Part shown: positions 44,060 through 52,301 of the stretch, piece after piece
How the letters are laid out: every line of letters starts with the position of its first letter
How positions within the stretch are numbered: the stretch's first letter is position 1
Assembly (NCBI GenBank): GCA_017541025.1
Contig: JAFXZY010000007.1
Span: forward strand, 1-64,000
Direction of reading: 5' to 3'
Source of the DNA: Bacteroidaceae bacterium
Lineage (GTDB): Bacteria > Bacteroidota > Bacteroidia > Bacteroidales > Bacteroidaceae
DNA length: 64,000 bases
The notes under the pieces: model-generated
The model's database searches: none
Told to the model about the DNA's origin: nothing
What the model saw: only the letters and a program-made list of their open reading frames with translations
Made by a program: the position numbers and the translations under genes

Positions 44060-45106
44060 TTATTTGGTAATTTCCCCGCACAGATTGCTATTCATCATCT
44101 CCTGAATCTTTTCCTTTGGCAGTTTGTGCCCCAAAAGGAACATCAATTTGGTAATAGCGCATTCAGGCGTGCTATCGTAACCGCTTACTACACCAGATTC
44201 CAGAAGTGGCAGGCTTGTCTCATAAAGACCCATGTGAACGCTTCCGGCCTGACACTGGGTTATATTCACTAACAGAAGTCCGCGGCTGTTGGCATCACGC
44301 AGTTCCTCTTTGAACCATTTTAGCTGAGGAGCATTTCCTGCACCAAAGGTTCTGATAACCACCGCTTTCAGACCAGGAATGTTGAGCACAGAATGTACCA
44401 GACTTCGTTGAATACCTGGGAAGAGCGTAAGAACCACCACGTTTGGATCTACCAGATAATGCGGTTTAAAGGGCTTGGTAGAGTCGGGCTTACGGATTGC
44501 CGTCTCGTTGAACTTTATTTGCATACCTGCTGTAGCCAAATCGGGATAATTGAACGAGCGGAAGGCATTGAACTGCTCTGCATTTATCTTTGTAGTTCTG
44601 TTGCCTCGCATGAGTTTCTCTTTAAAAAAAATGCAGACCTCTGGCACTATGGGGGTGCCGTCTTCATGTTGTGCCGCAGCTATCTCGATGGCTGTAATAA
44701 GATTCTCTTTTCCGTCGGTCCGTATTTTTCCTATGGGCAGTTGTGAGCCGGTTAGAATAACGGGTTTCCCCAGATTCTCCAGCATAAAACTCAGTGCTGA
44801 AGCTGTATAGGCCATTGTGTCAGTTCCGTGCAAAATGACAAATCCGTCAAACAGATTGTAATTGCTGTCTATTATCTTTACCAGACGCGACCAATGTTCC
44901 AATCCCATATCGCTGGAGTCAATGGGAGGGTCGAAAGTGAAGGCGTGAATTTTATAATCAAAGCGCTTCAGTTCAGGGACTTCATCTAAGAGAAGGTGAA
45001 AGTTGAAATTCTCCAAAGCGCCCGTCTCAGCATTCTCTCTCATACCTATTGTACCTCCTGTATATATAAGGAGGACGCTGGGTCTATGTGTCTTAACTGT
45101 GCTCAT
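44060..45106 (-). CDS. ansA: Type I (cytoplasmic) L-asparaginase
   Basis: A 348-residue asparaginase without a signal peptide, hence the cytoplasmic type I. Both threonine motifs are present: VLLIYTGGTIGM (first catalytic Thr, ~15-25) and FVILHGTDTMAYTASALSFML (second Thr and Asp, ~93). The C-terminal VVIRTFGAGNAP and GYDSTPECAITKLMFLLGH regions are typical. It hydrolyses asparagine to aspartate and ammonia. The promoter lies in a tandem repeat shared with a distant toxin-antitoxin locus. Confidence 0.93.
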   Translation of the reverse strand: MSTVKTHRPSVLLIYTGGTIGMRENAETGALENFNFHLLLDEVPELKRFDYKIHAFTFDPPIDSSDMGLEHWSRLVKIIDSNYNLFDGFVILHGTDTMAYTASALSFMLENLGKPVILTGSQLPIGKIRTDGKENLITAIEIAAAQHEDGTPIVPEVCIFFKEKLMRGNRTTKINAEQFNAFRSFNYPDLATAGMQIKFNETAIRKPDSTKPFKPHYLVDPNVVVLTLFPGIQRSLVHSVLNIPGLKAVVIRTFGAGNAPQLKWFKEELRDANSRGLLLVNITQCQAGSVHMGLYETSLPLLESGVVSGYDSTPECAITKLMFLLGHKLPKEKIQEMMNSNLCGEITK

Positions 45107-45124
45107 TCTTTAAGAAATTGTTTA

Positions 45125-45156
45125 CAAAGGTACGAATAAGCGAGAGAAGAACAAAA
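45125..45156 (-). promoter_or_regulatory. ansA promoter cassette with TACCTTTG box
   Basis: On the minus strand the 32 bases run from TTTTGTTCTTCTCTC through GCTTATTCG to TACCTTTG (box at 45132-45125), 18 bases before the ATG. They match 58246-58277 at 30 of 32 positions. A degenerate second copy ends in TACATTTG at 45213-45220. Confidence 0.75.
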
Positions 45157-45293
45157 GAAAAGCTTGTTTTTTCTTTTTTATTCCGAGCGAAAGTACTTTC
45201 GAGACAAGTTCTCAAATGTATGAATAAGCGAGCGAAATACAAAAGAAAAGTGTCTTTCTTTTTATTTCCGAGCGAAAGTAGCTTCGACAATAG
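45125..45293. repeat. Tandem duplication of an ~85-bp promoter-bearing repeat
   Basis: Copy 1 (45125-45207) and copy 2 (45213-45293) share GAATAAGCGAG, ACAAAAGAAAAG and TTCCGAGCGAAAGTA. A partial third copy of the last word is at 63704-63724 next to the IS element. Confidence 0.75.
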
Positions 45294-45346
45294 TCAAAAT
45301 TGAAAAAAGAATGCGTATTATTAGAAGATGTATAGAAAATTTTTTG

Positions 45347-45354
45347 TATTTTTG
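45347..45354 (+). promoter_or_regulatory. Bacteroidota -7 promoter box TATTTTTG
   Basis: Seven bases before the ATG at 45362, again implying a very short leader. It supports 45362 over an upstream ATG at 45311. Confidence 0.55.
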
Positions 45355-45361
45355 TACCGAT

Positions 45362-46843
45362 ATGAAGAACAAATGGTTTATTCTGCTGCTTTTTATGGCA
45401 GTATCAGCAGTTGCTCAGAACCCCAAAAGGGAGTTCAGGGGAGCATGGATTCAAAGTGTTAACGGACAGTTTCAGGGCATGAGGCGTGACCGTATGCAGC
45501 AGATGCTGACGAGTCAGCTGGACGACCTTCAAAAAGATGGTATTAACGCCATCTTCTTTCAGGTAAGATGTGAGGGTGATGCCTTGTATCCCAGCGAATT
45601 GGAGCCTTGGAGCCGCTATCTGACTGGGCAGCAGGGAACGCCCCCCAATCCTTATTGGGATCCTCTGCAATGGATGGTTGATCAATGCCATGCCAGAAAT
45701 ATGGAACTGCATGCTTGGATAAACCCTTACCGTGCAAAAACCAAAGGTACTACGGCTTTGGCCAATACCCATGAGTATTTCCGTCATCCCAATCATTTCT
45801 TTGATTATGACGGACTGATGCTCTTCGACCCTGGTTATCCTGAGAACCGCAACTACATTTGTCAGGTGGTTTGTGATATAGTCAGTCGATACGATGTTGA
45901 TGGCATCCATATTGATGACTACTTCTATCCTTACCCTGTAGCCGGTATTGCTATTCCTGATGATAACTCATATGCACTTTATGGTAAGGGAATGGACCGG
46001 GCTGAATGGCGTAGGCAGAATGTGAACCAGTTTATTCAGCAGATGTGTCTTCAGATTAGAAAGGTAAAGCCGTGGGTTAAGTTTGGCGTATCTCCTTTCG
46101 GTATTTATCGTAACCAGTCGAATGATCCCAATGGAAGTGCTACCAATGGTTTACAGAATTATGATGACTTGTATGCCGATGTACTTGCTTGGGTTGAGAA
46201 CGGTTGGGTTGACTACAATCTTCCACAACTTTATTGGGAAATTGGTCATAAGACAGCAGATTATGAGACGTTAATTAACTGGTGGAGTGCTCATGCCGGT
46301 AAACGCCCTCTTTATATAGGGCAAGATGTACTGCGTAGCGTAAAGTCTCCCGACCCTCAGAATCCTGCTTCTCATCAGATGCCTCGTAAGTATATGCTTC
46401 AGCGCAGTTTGCCCGGTATCTTTGGCAGTTGTCAATGGTATGCTGCTGCATTATGCGAGAATCCAGGAAATTACCAAACGATGCTTCGTCAGGTTTATCA
46501 CAGCACACCAGCACTTCAGCCTAAGATGCCATGGATTGATAAAAAGGCTCCTGGTAAACCCAAAAAGGCGGCTATTGTGTGGACAGAGGATGGACCTCTC
46601 CTTTTTTGGACAGCCCCTAAGGCCAAGACCATTATGGATGAGGCTATACAGTATGTGGTATACCGTTTCAAAAAAGGCGATAAAATAAACTTAGAGGATC
46701 CCTCTCATATTTTTTGTATTACACGTGAGACGAACCTTCCTCTCACATTTCAGAATGGAAATACACCTTACGTTTACGTAATAACAGCTCTGGATCATTT
46801 GCAAAACGAATCTAAGGGCGTAAAGAAGAAAGTTAAATTATGA
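45362..46843 (+). CDS. GHL10-family glycoside hydrolase-like lipoprotein/exported protein
   Basis: A 493-residue exported protein (signal peptide ends VSAVAQ). The FRGAWIQSVNGQ opening, QLDDLQKDGINAIFFQVRCEGDALYPSELEPWS (~55-90), AWINPYRA (~125), DVDGIHIDDYFYPYP (~195) and VKFGVSPFGIYRN (~245) match the family 10-like (DUF187/GHL10) hydrolases. The Asp pair in HIDDYF is the likely catalytic site. A fibronectin-like C-terminal segment follows (~410-493). The substrate is unproven; relatives have been linked to peptidoglycan or other glycans. Its stop overlaps the next gene. Confidence 0.85.
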   Translation: MKNKWFILLLFMAVSAVAQNPKREFRGAWIQSVNGQFQGMRRDRMQQMLTSQLDDLQKDGINAIFFQVRCEGDALYPSELEPWSRYLTGQQGTPPNPYWDPLQWMVDQCHARNMELHAWINPYRAKTKGTTALANTHEYFRHPNHFFDYDGLMLFDPGYPENRNYICQVVCDIVSRYDVDGIHIDDYFYPYPVAGIAIPDDNSYALYGKGMDRAEWRRQNVNQFIQQMCLQIRKVKPWVKFGVSPFGIYRNQSNDPNGSATNGLQNYDDLYADVLAWVENGWVDYNLPQLYWEIGHKTADYETLINWWSAHAGKRPLYIGQDVLRSVKSPDPQNPASHQMPRKYMLQRSLPGIFGSCQWYAAALCENPGNYQTMLRQVYHSTPALQPKMPWIDKKAPGKPKKAAIVWTEDGPLLFWTAPKAKTIMDEAIQYVVYRFKKGDKINLEDPSHIFCITRETNLPLTFQNGNTPYVYVITALDHLQNESKGVKKKVKL

Positions 46844-47382
46844 AAACAAGTAAAATCCTATACCTCTGCCTGCTATTTCCCGTTTTCTGTTCTTGTGGTG
46901 ACAATAAGGACCAGAAAGATGGGCAGAACACCCTAACTACAGAACAGCAGGCTAGTGTGCACAGAATGAAGGATTATGACCTTACTGACAGTGTAACAAT
47001 GGGAAACCATTTATTTGTGTACACCATTCATCGTGAAGCAGATGATTCGCTGAAAGCTGTAGTCGATGAGAATGGCGATAAGTATGTGGATAATTATTAC
47101 GACCTAACTATCCTCCGCGATGGCACAAGTTTCTTCCGTCGCCGTTTTACCAAACTGTCTTTTGGTAATCAGTTGGATGAAAGTTTCCGCAAGAACGGAA
47201 TCCTTGATGGTTTCCGCTATATGTCGGCTAAAGAGGGAATGCTCACCTTTGGTGTATGCGTAAGCTTTCCAGAGAGTGATATGTCAGAGCCCTTTGTGCT
47301 GACTGTCGGTCCAGACGGAAGTTTCACTTTAGAGCCGGATACAACTCCAGATATAGAGGAAACAGAAGATACGTCAGTTTGA
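46840..47382 (+). CDS. DUF4738-like lipoprotein
   Basis: A 180-residue lipoprotein (lipobox VFCSC, Cys ~19) coupled to the GHL10 gene by an ATGA overlap. The domain DYDLTDSVTMGNHLFVYTIHREADDSL...YYDLTILRDGTSFFRRRFTKLSF resembles the Bacteroidales DUF4738 family, function unknown. Ends with an acidic tail. Its last 9 bases overlap the 3' end of the convergent HAD gene. Confidence 0.7.
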   Translation: MKTSKILYLCLLFPVFCSCGDNKDQKDGQNTLTTEQQASVHRMKDYDLTDSVTMGNHLFVYTIHREADDSLKAVVDENGDKYVDNYYDLTILRDGTSFFRRRFTKLSFGNQLDESFRKNGILDGFRYMSAKEGMLTFGVCVSFPESDMSEPFVLTVGPDGSFTLEPDTTPDIEETEDTSV

Positions 47383-48060
47383 AAAGAACTTGGCTACATC
47401 TATCATGCCGGGCAGTACAATATCTGCACCGGCATTCATTAACACCTCATCTGCCAAAGGTCCTGTATTAGCAGCTATAGTAAAGATTCCTGCAGCGTGG
47501 CCAGCTTCTACACCCAAAGGCGCATTCTCCACAACAATGCCTTCTTCTGGTTTTATGCCAGCCTTCTGTAATCCTTTCAGATAAGGTTCGGGGTAAGGCT
47601 TTCCTAACTTAACATCAAAGCCTGTTACCATTAAATTTTGGTGGAAAAAACCAGGGTAGCTTCTTTCTAATCTGTCCAATAGAGAAGTCTGAGCACTACC
47701 TGTTACCAAAACAATCTTCAGTCCTTTAGCTTTAACTGCCTGTAGGGCTTCCAAGGCTCCATGCATAGGTTTGGCCTCAGGGCAGGTGTTAAAAACTTTG
47801 CTCTTAGCCTCATAGATAAGATGTTTTTCTTCTTCTGTGGCATCCCTACCCCAGAAGCGCTGTGCCAGCATGTTAATGGTGGCACTACCTGTTCGACCTT
47901 CGTTCATGTAAACCTCCTCGTGAGTCATTGCCAGACCGTATTTCGTCATGGCATGACTCCATGCATAAACATGATTTGGCATACTGTCAAACAGCACGCC
48001 ATCCATATCAAACAGGACGGCCTTCAGCCGTCCCGTTAGTCCTTCTCTATAATTAACCAT
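47374..48060 (-). CDS. HAD-superfamily phosphatase (beta-phosphoglucomutase-like)
   Basis: A 228-residue HAD hydrolase, subfamily IA. Motif I is [17 protein letters not shown] (~17, catalytic Asp pair), motif II LVTGS (~120), motif III Lys in [13 protein letters not shown], motif [18 protein letters not shown]. The helical cap contains ..[10 protein letters not shown]..., the residue pattern of beta-phosphoglucomutases and sugar phosphatases. The start at 48060 overlaps the pgi stop; an upstream in-frame Met at 48147 lies inside pgi and is unlikely. The sugar-phosphate role fits its coupling to pgi. Confidence 0.85.
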   Translation of the reverse strand: MVNYREGLTGRLKAVLFDMDGVLFDSMPNHVYAWSHAMTKYGLAMTHEEVYMNEGRTGSATINMLAQRFWGRDATEEEKHLIYEAKSKVFNTCPEAKPMHGALEALQAVKAKGLKIVLVTGSAQTSLLDRLERSYPGFFHQNLMVTGFDVKLGKPYPEPYLKGLQKAGIKPEEGIVVENAPLGVEAGHAAGIFTIAANTGPLADEVLMNAGADIVLPGMIDVAKFFSN

Positions 48061-49390
48061 TAAGCCTTGCTTTAATGGCTTCTGTCTCTTTCTCGTATCC
48101 TGGTTTACCAAGCAAGGCAAACATATTCTTCTTGTAAGCCTCAACACCAGGTTGGTTGAAGGGGTTCACGCCCAATACCAAGCCGCTGATACCACAAGCC
48201 TTCTCGAAGAAGTAGATCATCTGTCCCAGGTTATACTCGTCCAAACGGGGAACGATAAGACGCATATTGGGAACACCGCCATCAACGTGAGCCAACTGAG
48301 TACCCAACTCTGCCATCTTGTTTACCTCATCTACACGTTTGCCAGCCAGGAAGTTCAGGCCGTCCAGATTCTCCTCGTCGCTGGGGAAGAGCAACTTGTG
48401 CTCAGGCTCCTCAATACTTACCACAGTTTCAAAGATGCTGCGCTCACCTTCCTGAATCCACTGACCCATAGAATGAAGGTCGGTGCTGAAGTCAACGGCT
48501 GCGGTAAAGATACCCTTACCGTCCTTACCCTCAGATTCTCCGTAAAGTTGCTTCCACCATTCGTTCATGAAGTGAAGTTTGGGCTGGAAGTTTACCATAA
48601 TCTCAATCTTCTTACCTTCCTGATACAGTGCGTTACGAACAGCAGCATACTGAGCACAGATGTTTTCGTTGAAGGGAACATTGGCAGCAGTAGCCAATTC
48701 CATATCAGCAGCCCCCTTTACCAACTTGGCTATATCGAAGCCTGCAATAGCAATGGGTAACAGACCAACTGGTGTTAGCACACTGAACCGACCGCCTACG
48801 TTATCGGGAATGATGAAACTGGTATAACCCTCCTTGTCAGCACAAGTGCGGGCTGCGCCACGCTTGGCATCAGTGATAGCTACGATAACCTTACGAGCCA
48901 TCTCCTTGCCGCGCTGTTCTTCGCACTGTTTCTTCAGCAGACGGAAAGCTAAAGCTGTCTCGGTGGTAGTACCGCTCTTGCTGATGTTGAGAACGCCAAA
49001 CTTCTTGTCCTTCAAGTATTCTGTCAGTTCATACAGGTAGTCCTCACTAATGTTGTTTCCAGCAAACAGGATGGTTGGGTTCTCTCCGTTGTTTGTCAGC
49101 CACTGGAAGCTGTTGCTCAACGCCTCAATAACAGCACGGGCACCTAAGTACGAACCACCGATACCAGCAACAACTACGGTGTCACAGTTGTCGCGCAGAG
49201 TTTGAGCACACTCCTGCAGTTCAGTCATAAATTCAGCACTAATGCTGCTGGGCAGATGTAACCAACCCACATAATCGTTACCAGCACATGTCCCATTCTC
49301 CAAAGCCTGTTGAGCTTCTGTCACTTTGCCTTCGAAGGCTGCTACTTTTTCAGCACTAACTAATGCCTTTGAAATGTCTAATTTAATCAT
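48053..49390 (-). CDS. pgi: Glucose-6-phosphate isomerase
   Basis: A 445-residue short bacterial PGI. Signatures: [17 protein letters not shown] (~135, phosphate-binding), [20 protein letters not shown] (~205, PGI signature with the catalytic Arg), [15 protein letters not shown] (catalytic Glu/His region) and [19 protein letters not shown] at the C-terminus with the catalytic Lys. It interconverts glucose-6-P and fructose-6-P. It sits in a minus-strand run lysS-gpsA-pgi-HAD, a conserved Bacteroidales order. Confidence 0.97.
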   Translation of the reverse strand: MIKLDISKALVSAEKVAAFEGKVTEAQQALENGTCAGNDYVGWLHLPSSISAEFMTELQECAQTLRDNCDTVVVAGIGGSYLGARAVIEALSNSFQWLTNNGENPTILFAGNNISEDYLYELTEYLKDKKFGVLNISKSGTTTETALAFRLLKKQCEEQRGKEMARKVIVAITDAKRGAARTCADKEGYTSFIIPDNVGGRFSVLTPVGLLPIAIAGFDIAKLVKGAADMELATAANVPFNENICAQYAAVRNALYQEGKKIEIMVNFQPKLHFMNEWWKQLYGESEGKDGKGIFTAAVDFSTDLHSMGQWIQEGERSIFETVVSIEEPEHKLLFPSDEENLDGLNFLAGKRVDEVNKMAELGTQLAHVDGGVPNMRLIVPRLDEYNLGQMIYFFEKACGISGLVLGVNPFNQPGVEAYKKNMFALLGKPGYEKETEAIKARLNG

Positions 49391-49448
49391 AATATGTTAC
49401 CTTTTTAACCTTTGTTTATACCTTATATAATATATAATAAGAGAGGTG

Positions 49449-50444
49449 TTAGCTTAGCACCTCACATAGTTTCTTTATCTCTTTGTCTGGACGAGACCGC
49501 TCATATAGGATGTTGTAAACCGCATCTACAATGGGCATATCTACACCCACATGGTGTATGATGTCCTTCATACATTTACAGCCATAGTATCCTTCGGCCA
49601 CCATTTCCATTTCCAACTGAGCGCTTTTTACACTGTAGCCTTGTCCAATCATCGTACCAAATACACGGTTACGGCTAAAATGAGAGTAGCCCGTGACTAG
49701 AAGGTCACCCATGTACACTGTGTTGGTGATATTTCGTTCAATGGGGTAGATGGTATTAAGGAAACTCTTCATCTCACGTGCTGCATTGCTCATGAGAACT
49801 GCCTGAAAATTGTCGCCGTATTTCAACCCATGACAGATGCCGGCTGCTATAGCAAATACATTCTTAAGAACCGAAGCGTATTCAATTCCTATAACATCGT
49901 TGCTGGTACTAGTCTTTACATAATCGCTTGCCATCATTTGGGCAAAATCTTGAGCTTTCTTTTGGTCGGCACACCCAATAGTCAGATAGGTCAAGCGGTT
50001 CATGGCAACTTCTTCTGCATGGCTAGGACCGCCTATTACAGCAAGATTCTCCTCAGGTACATTGTAAACTTGATTGAAATAATCTGAGCATATTACATTT
50101 TCATCTGGAACAATACCCTTAATGGCTGTAACAATGAATTTATTGTCCATCCGGGTATAGAGCTTTCTCAGATGGCCTTTCAGATAAGGCGAAGGAGTGA
50201 CAAAAATAAGCGTATCAGCCTTTTCCACCACTTCGTTAATATCACTACTGAAGTGAATCCTGTTTATGTCGAACAGAACACTTGTCAAATAGGCTGGGTT
50301 ATGCTTAAGACGCTTGAAATCCTCTATTCGGTCATCTCTGCGCAGATACCACCAGATGTTGTCGTTTTTCTCCAACAGCATCTTGGCAATAGCTGTTGCC
50401 CAGCTACCTCCACCTAATACGGCTATTTTTCCTAAACTGTCCAA
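49449..50444 (-). CDS. gpsA: Glycerol-3-phosphate dehydrogenase [NAD(P)+]
   Basis: A 331-residue GpsA. N-terminal Rossmann motif [30 protein letters not shown] (~140), and the substrate/catalytic segment [25 protein letters not shown] (Lys ~195), then [12 protein letters not shown]. It makes sn-glycerol-3-phosphate for phospholipid synthesis. Its start overlaps the lysS stop by 13 bases, so the two are translated in tandem. Confidence 0.96.
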   Translation of the reverse strand: MDSLGKIAVLGGGSWATAIAKMLLEKNDNIWWYLRRDDRIEDFKRLKHNPAYLTSVLFDINRIHFSSDINEVVEKADTLIFVTPSPYLKGHLRKLYTRMDNKFIVTAIKGIVPDENVICSDYFNQVYNVPEENLAVIGGPSHAEEVAMNRLTYLTIGCADQKKAQDFAQMMASDYVKTSTSNDVIGIEYASVLKNVFAIAAGICHGLKYGDNFQAVLMSNAAREMKSFLNTIYPIERNITNTVYMGDLLVTGYSHFSRNRVFGTMIGQGYSVKSAQLEMEMVAEGYYGCKCMKDIIHHVGVDMPIVDAVYNILYERSRPDKEIKKLCEVLS

Positions 50445-52207
50445 GTCGCTATCGTTTCTTGGCTGGGTTTCTCAACTTCCAGCTTATATTTCTTAACTAT
50501 TTCTATTATCTGCTGTTGAATCTTGGCAGGAGCTACACCTTGTAGTGTTGCCACCAGATTGTATCCAGCTTTACGCAGAATGGGAATAATCTCTGCGGGG
50601 ACACCTTTATCTAAGAATAATTCGTCCTTGTCGCGAGGAGCCTTCACCTCGGGTTTCATTTGGGGAAAGAGCATTACCTCGCCGATTTGGAACTTACCTG
50701 TCAGGAGCATTACCAAACGGTCAATGCCAATGCCGATACCGAAAGTAGGAGGCATACCGTATTGCAGGGCACGCAAGAAATCCTGATCAATAATCATCGC
50801 CTCATCATCGCCCTTCTCAGATAGGCGCATCTGTTCCTTGAAGCGCTCTTCCTGGTCGATAGGGTCGTTCAACTCCGAGTATGCGTTTGCCAACTCCTTC
50901 CCGTTCACCATCAGCTCAAAGCGCTCGGTCAATCCTGGCTTAGAGCGGTGCATCTTGGTCAGGGGCGACATCTCAACTGGATAGTCTGTAATGAAGGTCG
51001 GCTGGATGAATGTTCCCTCGCAGGTCTCGCCAAAGATTTCATCAATCAGTTTACCCTTTCCCATTGTTTCATCCACCTCAATGTTCAGTTTCTTTGCCAC
51101 ATCGCGAATTTCGTCCTCATTCATGGGATAGAGGTCATAGCCAGTCTTCTCCTTGATGGCATCCAGGATAGGCAGACGGCGGAAAGGAGCCTTGAACGAA
51201 ATCACTTTGCCGTCAATCTCTACCTCGGGCTTACCGTTTACGGCTGTGCAAATCTGCTCAAGCATATTCTCTGTAAAGCCCATGCCCCAGTTCAGGTCCT
51301 TGTAGCTGATGTACAGCTCCATGCAGGTAAATTCGGGGTTGTGGGTTTTGTCCATACCTTCGTTTCGGAAGTTCTTGCCCATCTCGTATACGCCTTCAAA
51401 TCCACCCACAATCAGGCGCTTCAGATACAATTCCGTAGCGATACGCATATACATATCTTGGTTCAAAGCATTGAAGTGCGTCATGAAGGGTCGGGCTGTA
51501 GCACCACCGGGGATGTTCTGCAGGATGGGAGTGTCTACTTCTGTATAACCGGCATCGTCTAGAATCTTACGCATGGTGCGGATGATGGTAGCACGCTTCA
51601 GGAAGGTTTCCTTTACGCCTGCATTTACAATCAGGTCAACATATCGCTGGCGATATCTGAGTTCAGGATCATCAAATGAGTCGAACACATTTCCCTCAGC
51701 ATCCGTCTTTACGATAGGTAGTGGCTTCAAACTTTTGCTCAGTACCGTCATCTCCATCACGTGAACGCTTATTTCACCCGTTTTGGTACGGAAAACATAA
51801 CCTTTTACACCGATGAAGTCGCCCAAGTCGAGGCACTTCTTAAATACGATGTTATAAAGGTCTTTGTTTTCGTCAGGGCAAATGGCATCGCGCTGCACAT
51901 ACACCTGAATACGGCCCTTAGAGTCTTGTAACTCAGCAAAAGCAGCCTTACCCATGATGCGCTTGCTCATGATACGGCCAGCCACACTTACCACGGGACT
52001 GTTTTCTGGTGTTGCTGTCTCGCGTACATCATTACCTTCTTCATCTTTGCCGATTACGGGAAGGTCTACAAAGTCCTTAACAATGTCCGTACTCCATGCT
52101 GTTACAGGATATTCTGCTGCTGGGTAGGGATTGATGCCCAGGTCGCGTAACTGTTGCAAATTATTTCTGCGAACAATTTCCTGTTCGCTCAGTTCCAATA
52201 TATTCAT
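50432..52207 (-). CDS. lysS: Lysyl-tRNA synthetase (class II)
   Basis: A 591-residue class II synthetase: OB-fold anticodon-binding domain (~55-175), motif 1 region ([12 protein letters not shown]), motif 2 ([21 protein letters not shown], ~275) and motif 3 ([15 protein letters not shown], ~495). It extends ~75 residues past the point where most LysS end (after [11 protein letters not shown]), with a helical segment [20 protein letters not shown] and a basic C-terminus; this tail is seen in other Bacteroidota. Its promoter box TACCTTTG is at 52260-52253, 45 bases before the ATG. Confidence 0.97.
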   Translation of the reverse strand: MNILELSEQEIVRRNNLQQLRDLGINPYPAAEYPVTAWSTDIVKDFVDLPVIGKDEEGNDVRETATPENSPVVSVAGRIMSKRIMGKAAFAELQDSKGRIQVYVQRDAICPDENKDLYNIVFKKCLDLGDFIGVKGYVFRTKTGEISVHVMEMTVLSKSLKPLPIVKTDAEGNVFDSFDDPELRYRQRYVDLIVNAGVKETFLKRATIIRTMRKILDDAGYTEVDTPILQNIPGGATARPFMTHFNALNQDMYMRIATELYLKRLIVGGFEGVYEMGKNFRNEGMDKTHNPEFTCMELYISYKDLNWGMGFTENMLEQICTAVNGKPEVEIDGKVISFKAPFRRLPILDAIKEKTGYDLYPMNEDEIRDVAKKLNIEVDETMGKGKLIDEIFGETCEGTFIQPTFITDYPVEMSPLTKMHRSKPGLTERFELMVNGKELANAYSELNDPIDQEERFKEQMRLSEKGDDEAMIIDQDFLRALQYGMPPTFGIGIGIDRLVMLLTGKFQIGEVMLFPQMKPEVKAPRDKDELFLDKGVPAEIIPILRKAGYNLVATLQGVAPAKIQQQIIEIVKKYKLEVEKPSQETIATWTV

Positions 52208-52252
52208 CTTTTGCCTTTAATCTATAACCATTAACCTTTTATTAAGCGGCTG

Positions 52253-52260
52253 CAAAGGTA
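52253..52260 (-). promoter_or_regulatory. Bacteroidota -7 promoter box TACCTTTG for lysS
   Basis: CAAAGGTA on the plus strand, upstream of the lysS-gpsA-pgi-HAD operon. Confidence 0.6.
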
Positions 52261-52301
52261 CAACATTTCTTGCAAATCCCCAACTATGTTGGGGGAAAAT
52301 C

